From: Cannabis sativa
Taxonomy: Eukaryota; Streptophyta; Magnoliopsida; Rosales; Cannabaceae
Assembly (NCBI RefSeq): GCF_029168945.1
Contig: NC_083604.1
Location: 46,371,686 to 46,435,685, forward strand
Direction: 5' to 3'
DNA length: 64,000 nucleotides
Shown: positions 1 through 13,041 of the stretch, one piece after another
Numbering within the stretch: the first letter of the stretch is position 1
Layout: each line of letters starts with the position of its first letter
Translations under genes and position numbers: made by a program
Notes under the pieces: generated by a model
Seen by the model: only the letters and a program-made list of their open reading frames with translations
Database searches by the model: none
Told to the model about the DNA's origin: nothing

Positions 1-283
1 ACCTCTGTTGTCTTGACACAACTGAAGAGGACAATACCACTTATGTTCTTAGACAAAAAGTCACGGTACCTTGTCGTAGTGGGAGGGTTTCAAGGAACTC
101 ACCCTATTATGACTTGGAATACACCTCTGATGAAAATCCATTGTTAGTTTAAATAAGTAATGGATAGTCAGAATAAGGAACTAAGAAGTAAAGCCAAGAA
201 AACTATGGTTAAAACCATTCATATGGAGTAACCAAAAGTTTTCAATTACAAGGACAGGAAAGGAAATTTATTTAATAAGTCTA
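1..283 (+). mobile_element. Outer Copia element, internal segment A (interrupted)
   Basis: This stretch is the + strand counterpart of about 3060-3300, which lies in the inner minus-strand copy of the same family. Its sequence resumes at 10191 after the inner copy: the 5-bp TSD GTCTA at 279-283 is repeated at 10191-10195. No open frame or recognisable protein domain survives here. It belongs to the 3' half of an older + strand Copia element whose 5' end lies left of the window. Confidence 0.8.
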
Positions 284-2141
284 TGTTGCAAATATTTTAC
301 CAGGATCTAGATTCATTAACATCCTAATATGAATTCTAAAACAATGAAATAATCACATATAAAGTTTAGGAAATCTTACATTGGGTGCAGCAGAATATAA
401 TGACTCCTTCCATTCAGATCTCTAGCCCTTGATTCATTTCTGTAGCAGAGCATTATCAAGATCACAATCTGGATATCTTTCTCTCCTTCCTTTGATGCTG
501 ATTCTCCTTCTTGTTGATTGGATTCTACACAATCTTCCACACTATGATTGAGATACCACTTGATGTGTGTGGGCACTACTCTATCACAAAGGGATTTCGA
601 AATTGAAGAGAAGAAAAGAGAAGAGAGGGGCGGCTAGGAATCAGGTTTTCTTTGAGAGAAAAAAAGATGCAAATCATAGTTTCCTGAAGCCATCACTTTC
701 TATTTATAGAATGCCATCTAGGTTTATGTTAGAATTGTATGGCATTAAAATAATGAAAAATATAAATGGTAAATCCTATACAAAGTGGTCGTCCATATAA
801 GGGATAATGGGCCTCACTTTGCAATTTTGCCATTTTGTTATTTTTCAATCCTTTTTTCTCAAAAATGCCAATTTTCTAATTTTAACCATTTAAATGTCAA
901 TTCTAATTATTTAATAACTAAAAATTAATTAATAAGTAATATTTTCATTTAATATATTTATTAATTAGTCATATAAAGTCCCTTAATTAATAAATAAACC
1001 TAGAATCTCTTTTCTTTACAATTTCGCCCTTGCTTAGTGAAAATTCATAAACTAGACATAGTCTAACTTTAGAATTATAATTCATTAATTAAAATCAATT
1101 AACTGAGTCTTACAAGCAGTATGGTCTCAACTAGTATGGGGACCATGGGCCTATATAACCGAGCTTCCAATAAGTCGAACCGAATTTACCAAGTAAATTC
1201 CATAACTTATTAATTCCTTATTGAATCCACACTTAGAACTTGGAATTGCACTCTCAGTCATATAGAACGCTCTATATGTTCCACGATATAGATACGCTAT
1301 TAGTTATCCATTGTTATAATCCTAATTTGATCAATGACCCTCTAATAGATGATCTACATTGAATAGGAACTAAATTACAATTACACCTTCAATGTATTTT
1401 ATCCTTTAAACACTTAGCTCCGTATAAATGATATTTCGACGAAGTGAAATGAGATCTCCTCCATTTATCTCTGTTCAGCCAAGCTCGAAGGATATCATCG
1501 TTTCACTTCTAAATTCCTATAGAAGTTATAGACTCCAGATTTATGTTAGCGCTCCCACTCAATTAACTATCATGTTCCCAAAATGTACGTATCACCTTGA
1601 CCCAAAAGTAGGTTTAACTAACAAATCAAAGAACATGTATAATACTCTTGAGATCGAACCTAATCATATCAGGATTAAGATCATTTGATCTAGGATCAAC
1701 AGGTGATATTGAATTGAATAGATATTATGGTAATTAAATTTTAATATATCTAATCAAAGTTCAATATCGGTCCCTTCCGATGTATACTCCATACATCTGA
1801 TACTAGTAAACTTTGCCAATGCCCTGGAAAGGACATAACACTTATCTAAGGTGTAAGAATACCTATCGCTGATTATATCATGCCGGTCTAAATTCAGTGA
1901 ATTGACAAATCAGGGAATAAACTTTCGAACATATAATTAAGATTATATTTCATTGTGCTGACAACACTATAACCATTAACAAATTCATATGTTCTGGACT
2001 TAAATAGAATTTATACATTATATATATAATCATGAAATAAATCATGTGAACCATGCAACATAAAATGTTATTTCTGATCTTTATTAATAAGTAAATCTGA
2101 TTATATTGAAATGGGTTTTATTTAGGGTACAAAACCCAACA
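284..2141 (-). repeat. 3' LTR of inner Copia element
   Basis: The minus-strand LTR begins TGTTGGGTTTTGTACCC at 2141 and ends TTGCAACA at 284. A CTATAAATAG TATA-like box lies at 700-709 on the minus strand, and the same box is present in the partner LTR. Small ORFs inside it are LTR noise without family similarity. Confidence 0.9.
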
Positions 2142-2152
2142 AACTCCCACTT
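2142..2152 (-). other. Polypurine tract of inner Copia element
   Basis: On the minus strand this reads AAGTGGGAGTT, directly abutting the 3' LTR. The same tract precedes the outer element's 3' LTR at 13031-13041. It primes plus-strand DNA synthesis in Copia elements. Confidence 0.85.
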
Positions 2153-5100
2153 GCACTAATATAAAACAGAATGTGCATTTCAAATAATCTCAACACCTTG
2201 ATATAAAATCAAGTGTAGAGTAGTATACTCCTCGTAATAGGATCTGACAGGTTGAATTAAACATAACATTTTCTCCACCATTACTCTTCCTTAATCACAA
2301 AATCCTTGATATTGTGAAATTCCTCTCTATATGTCTACTCTCTTGGGATACTTTCTATACTTTTGGCAGCTACTTTTTGGTTAATCAGGAAATAACACTA
2401 GTAGTTAAGACAAGTTGGAACGGTGCCACAAATGTATAGAACTTTCCTTAGACTGAATAAGTACCTTTCCTGGAACTTTAACATTCAGTCTCTCTCTGGT
2501 AGACTAAGAGACTTCAGATAGGTTTTTACACTTCTCCAAAATCACTACTCCACTCCTAGAGTAATCACCATCTTATCAGCAGACTTTCTAGCACAAAAGC
2601 AAGGCTCAAAATCTGATGTGGTGTAGTCTACGAGTTTTAAACACACCCTTATCGACTAACATGTAGTTCCTCTTCTTAATCTTAAGATTTACTTGATTGT
2701 CTTCCAATGTTCCTCTCCTGGATTAATCTGATACCTACTCATTACTCCCACTCAACAGCAGGTGTCTGGTTTAAGAAATTCTTTCATGGCTTTATCTTTT
2801 CTGGAATAGTTGAGACTTTTCCTTAAATAAATAAAATCTATGCCTAGAAGTCGAGAGGCTTCTATAGATTGTCATTAAAAAAAAAGAATGCTTCAGCATC
2901 TTACTAAAGTAAGTTGCTTGCATTAGAGTAAGTAATTACCAGGTATACCATAAGCCATAGGTTTAGATAAACTCAAACCTATAATACTAGGAACAGGAAG
3001 TTTTGTTAAGTCCATTGAATAGACTTATTAACGAAAATTTGCTTTTATGTCCTTGTAATAGAAAACTTTAGGTTACTCCATGTGAATGGATCAAACCATA
3101 GTTCTATTGGCTTTTCTTCTTAGTTTCTTATCTTGACAATCCATTACTTGTTTAAACTCACAATGGATTTTAATCACTAGTGTCTTCCAAGTCATAAGAA
3201 GGTGAGTTCCTAGAAATCCTCCCACTACGATAAGGTACCGTGAATTATGTCTAAGAAAACTAAATGGTATTGACCTCTTTAGTTGTGTCAAGACAACAGA
3301 GGCAGTGGGATCATCTTGTGTAGAATAAGATGATAGAACACTTTTGGAATCAAAAAAAATATCTCCTTTATTTTCGGACTTAGTCATTTTCTTAGAAAAG
3401 TAGTATTTATTTAAACAAACACTTTTTTATCTAATGACTATGGGATGTTCCACCCCTAATCACTTAGAATAGCTAACAAACATGCAAACCATGGTTAACA
3501 GTTCTAGCTTTTCTTAAGATTTCGATTAGGTCATCCATGAATGTAGTAATGATTTACATTAAGTATACAACCATTGCATCATTTTGAAATTATATTACCA
3601 TAGAAGGATTTAGGCAACGACTAGTAACTAATCATCAATATGCAAATCAAATTTCAGGGAGGTAAGTTTAAAAATAATTCAAAAAATCAATTTCATGATT
3701 TTTGAACTGCATATCTACTAACTATTTCTCCACCACTATCAATTTGCAAGATCTTTAACCACTTACCTTAATGGTTTTTCACCATTGCTAGAAATTCATG
3801 AAATTTTTCAAACATTTCAAATTTCTTTGCATAAGGTAAAATCTAGAGTGATCATTTTAAGAATATAACGAAAAACTCATAATTACCCCTGAATGTACAT
3901 CCATCCGCGAAGGAGATGAACTTATTTTCAGTGGATATAGGCATATTAACTCTTTGCAGAGATTGATTTTGTCAAAACCACTATCAACAAGATACAAATG
4001 TCATAGATCTAAAAAATATGTGGTTGTATATTTTTATGACTTAGGTTTAGTTACATCAAAGAGTTCTTTGAATAGTGCAAGTGGATTCTGGTCACAGAAT
4101 ACTAAACTCATATTCCATACTAACATACAGTTTGAATCCATTGATAGAAAATAGTTATTAAACACTTGTGAAAGTGTAACTGTATAATGAGTAACTCTTT
4201 TTTGGACCACCACTACTAATTTAACTCTATGTCTGATTTGCCCATACAAGTAGGAGATTTTTAAGATAGAGGATTTATATCATTTTGGGATAGAATTTTG
4301 GGAATGTAATCATATGCATCGTTTAATTTCTTAAGAGAAAATATAGAATGACATGAAATGATTTATAGACCATTCATCCAATGATATGTTTTTAAAGCTA
4401 ATTCGAAATGAATAAGCTAAGAGGAATTAAGATGATTTCGTATTTAAATAAGAATCCAACGATGCTCCGATTAGCGAGAGTCAAAGTAATCTTATTTATA
4501 CAATCTTCTTGTTTCATATTGTAAATACTAGTCTAAGGTGACATCAATTGATGAACAGCTAGATGTTGCATTTACCATATTTATCATTCGAGATCTAACA
4601 CTATTATGTTTGTCTAATGTTGACAATCCATTAGGGATTTGTCCCATTAGAACAACAAACCAAGTTAGACCAAAAATGAAGATTCGAAATCAAACTACAA
4701 TTTAATAACAGAAAATAACATGGTTCAATATAAATTCATACACAATTCAGAAATTATTAAACATATAGCAAGTATGAATGACAAGTGAAAATACTAAAAC
4801 ATACAATCCTAAATAATTTCCAAGGTCTTCAAAAAAATGATATCAGTGTCCTGTTTAGGCGAGAGTCAGTGATACCATCCATTGAATAGAGTTGTCAGCT
4901 CATCTAAAATGATAAACATTCTAGCAACCTTTTATTCGATCAAGATTGGAATCCAGCGTTGTCCCATTTAGGCGAGAGTCAAGGCTATTCTATCTTATGA
5001 GCTTCCACCATTAATTCATACTCTTGTAAGTCTTATACAGTTGCCACCATTAGGGTGATCAATACTATATAAAAAAATTACAAAAATACTTATCTTTCGA

Positions 5101-8100
5101 GATTAAACGGTGCTAACTTGCTAATGAACGTTCATCCATTAGGGAGGATTACTCACTAAAATAATATCCATGTAAAACCAACAATGGAGATCGAATATTT
5201 TAATAATAAAGCTCATTATTTAAAGTGTATTTTCTTCTATTACTTATTTTAATCAATTTATATTAAATATATATTTATTTAATTAAAATTTCCAATTTAG
5301 AATGAAAAATTCTAAATATAAATTTTAATTTAATATTTATAAGTTATACTTAGATGGATATGAAAAAAAAAAAACATGAATTATTTCCATCTTAGTAATA
5401 ATTTCCAATAAATATTTAGAAAATTATTCAATTTAAGTTGTTTCAAAAGTAATTTAAATTAATTTACAACTCAAATTTAATTTTTTATAAATATATATGA
5501 AAAATAAAATAAAAATAAATCCTGAAAAAATTATTTTAATTTTATGTTGGCCCAAAATTAATAAAAATTAATTTACAACAAAAATAAAATTTTCCTATTT
5601 AATTAAATATTTAAGAAAATTTTTAAATATTTAAGTATCATGATGAATATCAACTTAAATATTAATTTTTTATTTAATTAAATATCACTAGAAAAATACT
5701 TCAAGCAAAAATAATACTATCTAGACTTTCATTGACTAATTAATTCATTTTCTAATTTTTAATTCATTTATTTTAATTAATCATTAAATGAAAAAATCAT
5801 TGATTTAAGTTGGTTCAAAATTAATTAAAATAAATAATTAATTTACAACTTTAATCTATTTTTCAAGATAAATTCAAAAATATCTTGCATAATTAAATGC
5901 AATTTCGAAAAATTGATTAATAAAATAAAAAATATATATATTTGAAAATTATTCAAATTTAAGTTGTTATAAAAAATTTCCAACTTAAAATAATTTTCTA
6001 TTTAATTAAATGTCATGAAAATAACAATATTTAAGTATCATGATGAAAATCAACTTAGATATTTTAATTTTCAATTTAATTAAATGAATTAAATTCAAGA
6101 AATAAATAATTAAGTATAGAGAAGGCTTAATTATTAATTTCTAATTAATACTAGGAAAAATACTCTTTACTTGAATCGTACCAAAATTAATTATTAAACA
6201 ATTAATTTCACAATCAATGATATTTACCTATTTTAATATTAGAAATAATAATTAGTATAGAAATAACTATCTAGAAAATATCTCAATTTAACTAAGTATC
6301 TTTTCAAGATTTAGAAAATATCTAATTTAAGTTGTTATAGAAAGAATCTATAATAACCAACTTAAAAATTTCCAAATTAAATTTAATTAAATATCAAAAT
6401 TAAGTTGTAAATACCTAATTTAAGAATATTCAATTTTAAGTTTATCAACTTAAAAAATATCTCTAGAATCTTCAATAACCAACTGCTAAAATTCCTCAAC
6501 TTAATTTTAAATTCAAAAGATATTCAAATTTAAGTTGATAAGAAAAATTAGTTAGTAATAACTAATTTATAACTTAAATAGGAATATTTAATGAAATAAT
6601 TAAAATAAGATTCAGAAAGAATCTAGTTAGTTAAAATTCTTTATTTAATTAAATACAATAGTTTATCTAGAAATTAATTCATAAAACTAAGTTTTTTTCT
6701 TAAATTAATTTAAAAAAAAATTGAAATTAATTATGTTGCTAATCAATTTTATTAGGTTAAACTAATTTAATTAACCTAGCACAGTTATCCAAATCAGGCA
6801 AATGGGCCTTCACAATTAGGGTAGTTCATGTGAGGGGGAGCTGGGTTCAGTATGTCGTACCCACTTCTATTGGCCCCCAACTCTCACACAAGGCCCAAAA
6901 CAGAGGAATTTAACCTAAAAATGAACAACTGTTATTAATTGAATAGGCCCAAAAACTAAATGGGTCTAAATAAAATCTATCATGGTGTGACATTTTATTT
7001 AGCAACAATCTATATGCATCTAAACATAGAGTAAACATATAGGTTCACACAGGCACACAGATTTGGATGGATCCTATCATGTTACTAGGTCATACACAGA
7101 TGAAAGAAGAATGTAAAATTTACCTGTTACAAATTATTTACTTGACCTATTGACAATTGAACCATGGGTTAAAATCAGATCATTGGATCTGTCAACAAGT
7201 TAACCATGGCAATTTAGATCAAGCAATAATAGGTTTTAGAAAACTTACAAACAAGCTAAAACACATACTCCTGCAACAAGTTGAATTTGAATAGTTGGAT
7301 GTAGGATTTATATAATTTTAAATTAATTAATAAAAAAAATCGAAACTAATATTTAAATAAAAAAAAATATTTTCGGTTAAAAAAAAAATTAAATTAAACC
7401 TACAATTTTGAAAAATTAGGTTTCAACTAACCTAAATATTATTTCAAAAAAAGTTTGCTTACCACCTTGTAAATTTCATGTTATTATATAAATTAAATAT
7501 TCAATAAAATAAAATGATAAATACATACCCTTTTCTGATTTTACAATTTAATTTAAGTAAAAATAACAAAATTTAAAAGTTAGCAAAAATATCTTATTTC
7601 TATTTAAAATACCATAATTATAGTAATCTTATTTTAAATCTAAATAAGGTCAAATTACTTAAAATAGAATATTTTATAAAAGGAAGTTAATACCTGACCT
7701 TAGATTTAAAAATAAGATAAAATAATCAAATTTTAAAAAATAAGAAAAGAATTAAGCAAAAATAGATTTTTACCTATTTTCAAATTCAAATTCCACTAAC
7801 ATCTAAAATTAATTTTTTTTAAAAAAAATAATTTATTTATGATAATTTGATTTGAAATATGAAAAATAAAAATCAAAATACAAAACTACACAAAAAATCG
7901 GAAGTTAATTCCAGGAAATAGCATGAAAATCGAAGAAAAACGAAAAAATTTTGAGCTGTACGGACGGTATGCAAAGCACACAGTCCAGGTACACATCCTT
8001 GGGCGCACAAAGGGTGCTTCCAGAAGCCATCCGCGCCCACAAGTGTGTCTCACCACCCCCGATTTTTTCAAATCTTCAAAAAATTATAACTAATTCAAAT

Positions 8101-8308
8101 AAAATCGAAATTGAGTTCTGTAAAAAAGGAAATTGCTTAATTTTTTCCACACTATCCAATAAAAATAATTTCAGAAACAAAAATTCAATATTTTTCATAA
8201 AATTTCACAAGCATCAATCAATCATCATATAACACACAGATCAACATGAAACCATCCAAATCAACATATATCACCGTTTTAATTCATATTTCGTGAAAGT
8301 AAATCATT
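2153..8308 (-). mobile_element. Non-coding interior of inner Copia element
   Basis: No open frame longer than about 100 codons is present and none resembles gag or pol. About 2153-2350, read on the minus strand, has a decayed match to the end of Copia RNase H (an HNIKDFV-like stretch followed by SDPIT). About 3060-3390 is shared with the outer copy at 1-240. Three copies of GCGAGAGTCA lie at 4474, 4859 and 4972. About 5200-7800 is extremely AT-rich. A GC-rich patch lies at 7951-8062, shortly after the PBS on the element's strand. Confidence 0.75.
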
Positions 8309-8326
8309 ACCATGGCTCTGGTGCCA
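8309..8326 (-). other. Primer binding site, tRNA-iMet type
   Basis: The minus strand reads TGGCACCAGAGCCATGGT, two bases away from the usual plant initiator-Met PBS. It begins 2 nt inside the 5' LTR boundary at 8329, which fixes the element's orientation. Confidence 0.85.
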
Positions 8327-8328
8327 GT

Positions 8329-10190
8329 TGTTGGAAATATTTTACGAGGATCTAGATTTACTACCATGTATATTTCTTTAACATCCTAATATGAATTCTA
8401 AAACAATGAAATAAACACATATAAAGTTTAGGAAACCTTACATTGGGTGCAGGGAAATATAGTAACTCCTTCCATTCAGATCTCTAGCCCTTAATTCTTT
8501 TCCGTAGCAGAGCATTATCAAGATCTGAATCTCTTTCTCTCCTTCCTTTGATGTTGATTCTCCTTCTTGTTGATTGGATTCTACACAATCTTCCACACTA
8601 TGATTGAGATACCACTTGATATGTGTGGACACTACTCTATCACAAAGGGATTTCGAAATTGAAGAGAAGAAAAGAGAAGAGAGGGGCGGCTAGGAATCAT
8701 GTTTTCTTTGAGAGAAAATAAGATGCAAGTCATAGTTTCCTGAAGCCATCACTTTCTATTTATAGAATGCCATCTAGGTTTAGGTTAAAATTGTATGGCA
8801 TTAAAATAATTAAAAATATAAATAGTAAATCCTATACAAAGTGGCCGTCCATATAAGGGATAATGGGCCTCACTTTGCAATTTTTCCATTTTGTTATTTT
8901 TTAATCCCTTTTTCTCAAAAATGCCAATTTTCCAATTTTAACTATTTAAATGTCAATTCTAATTATTTAATAACTAAAAATTAATTATTAAATAATATTG
9001 TCATTTAATATATTTATTAATTAGACATATAAAGTCCCTTTATTAATAAATAAACCTAGAATCTCTTTTCTTTACAATTTCGCCCTTGCTTAGTGAAAAT
9101 TCATAAACTAGACATAGTCTAACTTTAGAATTATAATTCATTAATTAAAATCAATTAACTGAGTCTTACAAGCAGTATGGTCTCAACTAGTATGGGGACC
9201 ATGGGCCTATATAACCGAGCTTCCAATAAGTCGAACCGAATTTACCAAGTAAATTTCATAACTTATTAATTCCTTATTGAATCCACACTTAGAACTTGGA
9301 ATTGCACTCTCAGTCATATAGAACGCTCTATATATTCCACGATATAGATACGCTATTAGTTATCCATTGTTATAATCCTAATTTGATCAATGATCCTCTA
9401 ATAGATGATCTACATTGAATAGGAACTAAATTACCGTTACACCTTCAATGTATTTTATCCTTAAAACACTTAGCTCTGTATAAATAATATTTCAGCAAAG
9501 TGAAATGAGATCTCCACCATTTATCTCTGTTTAGCCAAGCTCGAAGGATATCATCGTTTCACTTCTAAATTCCTATAGAAGTTATAAACTCCATATTGAT
9601 GTTAGCGCTCCCACTATATTATACATGTTCCCAAAATGTACGTATCACCCTGACCCAAAAGTAGGTTTAACTAACAAATCAAAGAACATGTATAATACTC
9701 TTGAGATCGAACCTATTCATATCAAGATTAAGATCATTTGATCTAGGATCAACAGGTGATATTGAATTGAATAGATATTACGGTAAATTTTAATATATCT
9801 AATCAAAGTTCAATATCGGTCCCTTTCGATGTATACTCTATACATCCGATACTGGTAAACTTTGCCAATGACCTGGAAAGGACATAACACTTGTCCAAGG
9901 TGTAAGAATACCTATCGCTGATTATATCATGCCAGTCTAAATCCAGTGAACTGACAAATCAGGGAATAAACTTTCGAACATATAATTAAGATTATATTCC
10001 ACTGTGTTGACAACACTATAATCATTAACAAATTCATATGTTCTGGACTTAAATAGAATTTATACATTATATATATAACCATGAAATAAATCATGTGAAC
10101 CATGCAACATAAAATGTTATTTCTGATCTTTATTAATAAGTAAATCTGATTATATTGAAATGGGTTTTATTTAGGGCACAAAACCCAACA
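8329..10190 (-). repeat. 5' LTR of inner Copia element
   Basis: Partner of 284-2141, with the same ends and with the TATA-like box at 8756-8765. The differences by eye are scattered substitutions and short indels. It is followed by the GTCTA target duplication at 10191-10195. Confidence 0.9.
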
Positions 10191-10816
10191 GTCTATTCAA
10201 GGGACTTAACAAAATTTCATGTTCCTAATATTATAGGTTTGAGATTATCTAAACCTGTGGCTTTTGGTATACTTGGTGATTTACTTACTCTAATGCACAA
10301 GCAACTTACTTTAGTAAGATGCTGAAGCATTTTTCTATTGGCAATCTATAGAAGCTTCTCAACTTCTAGACATAGATTTTATTTATCTAAGGAAAAGTTT
10401 CAACTATTCCAAAAAAGATAAAGGCTAAGGAAAGAATTCCTTAGGATCAATAGTGAGAGGTCTCAGATATGCTTTCGTATGCATTAGACTAGACACTTGC
10501 TGTTGAGTGGGAGTAGTGAGTAGGTATCAGATTAATCCAGGAAAGAAACATTGGAAGAAAATTACGTAAATGTTAAGATCAAAAAGAGGAACATTATGTT
10601 AGTCGATAATGGTGGTATTTTAATACTCTTAGACTACACCAAATTAAGTTTCTAGACTTGCCTTGATGCTAGAAAGTCTACTGATAAGATGGTAATTACT
10701 TTAGGGGTGGAGCGATGATTTTGGAGAAGTGTAAAAGCCTATCTGAAATCTCTAACTCTACTAGTGAGTGAATGCTAAAGTTGTAGGAAATATACTTATT
10801 CAGTCTATGGAAAGTT
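10191..10816 (+). mobile_element. Outer Copia element, internal segment B
   Basis: Direct continuation of 1-283 after the inner insertion. It matches the minus strand of about 2440-3020 in the inner copy. The frames are destroyed. It ends with AAGTT at 10812-10816, the left target duplication of the solo LTR that follows. Confidence 0.8.
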
Positions 10817-12728
10817 TGTTGGGTTTTATGCCCTAAATAAAACTCTTTACAATCTGATTAGTTATCAATATAAGAAATTTGAAGTGATTGATGTTTGCAT
10901 GAATTCTACATGCTAATGGTTTAATATGTTTATTACATTTACACACAAAATCAGTTAAATCCAGATCATATGTTTATTCACAATTACAGTATCGTCAACA
11001 CAGTGGAATGTGATTGTGATCATATGAATCCAAAGACTAGGTCCCTGTTTCATCAGTGTTATTGTATTTACACTAATGTGATAATCAGCGATGATGTGTA
11101 CTTACACTTGGAGTAAGTGTTATGTTCTTTCCAAGACATTAGTAAAGTATACTAGTTTCGAATGTATGGAGTATACATTGGACTGGACCGATATTGCAAC
11201 TAAGTTAAGATATTACAAACTTACCGTTATATATATCTTTCCAAGTCAATATCAGTAGTTGATCTTAGATTAAAAGAATCTAAATCCTGATATGCTTAGG
11301 CTCAACTCAGGAGTGCTATATTCATGTTCTTTGATTTATTAGTTAAACCTACTTTTAGATCAGGGTGATACGTATATTTTTGGAACATGATAGTATGATT
11401 GAGTGGGAGTGCTGAACATAAATATGGAATCTATAGCTTCTACTGGTGTATAGAAGTCAAGTGATGATTCCCTTCGAGCTTAGCAAATAGAAGTAAATGG
11501 ATGAGCTCTTGTTTAACTGACTAATTATTAGATCACTAAACACCATTTACAGGTAGCTAAGTGTTTTAAGGGGCAAAATACATTGAGGGGTGAGAACGGT
11601 AAAGAAATCCCATCTCGATGTAGATCATCTATATAGAGGATCTTTAAATCACAATAAGATTATAACAATGGTTAAATGAGATAGCATATTGATATCGTGG
11701 AACATATAATATGCTCTATATAAGTCTGAGAGTGCAATTCTAAGTTCTAAGAGTGGATTCAACGAAGAATTAATAAGTAGGAATTTACTTGGTAAATTTG
11801 GTTCACTTATTGGAAGCTCAGCATATACATCCATGGTCCCCATTCTAGTTGAGAACATTCTGTTTGTAAGACTCATTAATTGATTCGTGATTGATCAATT
11901 ATAATTCTAAAGTTAGACTATGTCTAATTTTATGAATTTTCACTAAGCAGGGGTGAAATTGTAAAGAAAAGAGTTTCTAGGTTTATTTATTTATTAATGG
12001 ACTTTATATGTCTAGTTAATAATTAAATTAAATGACAATATTATTTAATAATCTATTTTAGTTATTAAATAATTAGTTTTGGCATTTAAAAGGTTAGAAT
12101 TGGAAAATTGGCATTTTTGTGAAAATAGAAATAAAATTTGTTAAAACTATAAAATCAAGTGGGGCCCATTAACACACCATGGCCGGCCACTATTTGTAGA
12201 TTTTCAAATTGTTTTTTTTTTCATTATTTTAATGCCAAATAATTCCTAACCTAAACCTAGTAGTTTCCTATAAATAGAAAGTGATGGCTCAGTCAAATTA
12301 CATGCTTTAACACATGCTTTCATAAGTTATCTGATAGAAATTTCTCTCTTCAGAAAAACTGAGCCTTCCCTACTTTCTATACCTGGCCGAAACCTCTTCT
12401 CTTTTCTCTCTTCATCAATTTCGTAGCCCTAGTGAAAGAATGAGTGCCCACACACAGCAAGCAGTAACTCAATCATAGATTAGAAGACTGTGAAGGATCA
12501 AACTCAAAGAAGAAGGACATTCGGGCTCAGATCTTGATAATACTCTGCTACAGAAAGGATACAAGGGTTAGAGATCTGAGTGGAAGGAGACATTAATTCT
12601 GCTGCATCAATGTAACGTTTTCTTAACTTTATATGTGTTTAATTTATCGTTTTAGAAAGTTCATATTTAGGGTGTTAAACAACATACTTGTGAGTAGATC
12701 TAAGATCCTGGTAAAATAATTTCCAACA
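10817..12728 (+). repeat. Solo LTR of the same Copia family
   Basis: This 1,912-bp LTR starts TGTTGGGTTTTATGCCC, ends TTTCCAACA and is flanked by AAGTT (10812-10816 and 12729-12733). No internal region remains, the usual product of recombination between two LTRs. A CTATAAATAG box lies at 12268-12277. It is clearly diverged from the inner element's LTRs, so it represents another subfamily or an older insertion. Confidence 0.9.
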
Positions 12729-13041
12729 AAGTTCTATACAATTTTTTGCATTGTATCAATAATTTATTAACTACTAGTGTTGCTTTCTAATTAGCACAGA
12801 AGTAGTTGCCAAAAAGTAAAGAATCCAGTATCCCTAGAGGAGTAGATATATAGAGAGGAATTTCACAATATCAAGGATTTTGTGGTTAAGGAAATGTAAT
12901 GGTGGAAGAAAGTTTGTATTGTATACAACTTGTCGGATCCTATTACGGAAAGTATACTACATACTACACTTGATCTAGATATCAAGGTATTGAGATTATT
13001 TAAAATGCACTTTTTGTTTTATATAAGTGCAAGTGGGAGTT
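12729..13041 (+). mobile_element. Outer Copia element, internal segment C with RNase H remnant and PPT
   Basis: This is the last internal piece of the outer element. Around 12850-12960 the + strand gives a degraded RNase H C-terminus: FHNIKDFVVKE, a stop, then LSDPITES, like the YHLIRD..ADPLTKS pattern of Copia elements. The PPT AAGTGGGAGTT (13031-13041) abuts the LTR. Confidence 0.75.

Larger units (their letters stand above)
284..10190 (-). mobile_element. Full-length non-autonomous Copia-family LTR retrotransposon (LARD-like)
   Basis: This is a 9,907-bp element with two long LTRs (284-2141 and 8329-10190), TG..CA ends (TGTTG/CAACA) and a GTCTA target duplication on both sides. A tRNA-iMet-type PBS lies beside the right LTR and a PPT beside the left one, so the element reads on the minus strand. 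The LTRs are close in length (1858 and 1862 bp) and very similar by eye, implying a fairly recent insertion. The 6.2-kb interior is AT-rich and lacks gag, protease, integrase or RT frames. Only a decayed RNase H tail next to the PPT is recognisable. It therefore must have moved using enzymes made by another copy. Confidence 0.9.

Noticed and set aside
376..576. Small minus-strand frames in the inner Copia LTRs (also at 8438-8632)
   Set aside because: Both LTR copies have them because the LTRs are near-identical. They have no domain similarity and lie in the untranslated leader region.
3091..3387. 98-codon frame in the inner Copia interior
   Set aside because: It lies in a region shared with the outer copy at 1-240, where it is interrupted. 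No protein family recognised.
8309..8326. tRNA-Met gene
   Set aside because: Only the short primer-binding complement is present, beside an LTR, with no cloverleaf. The same applies at 24219 and 59604.
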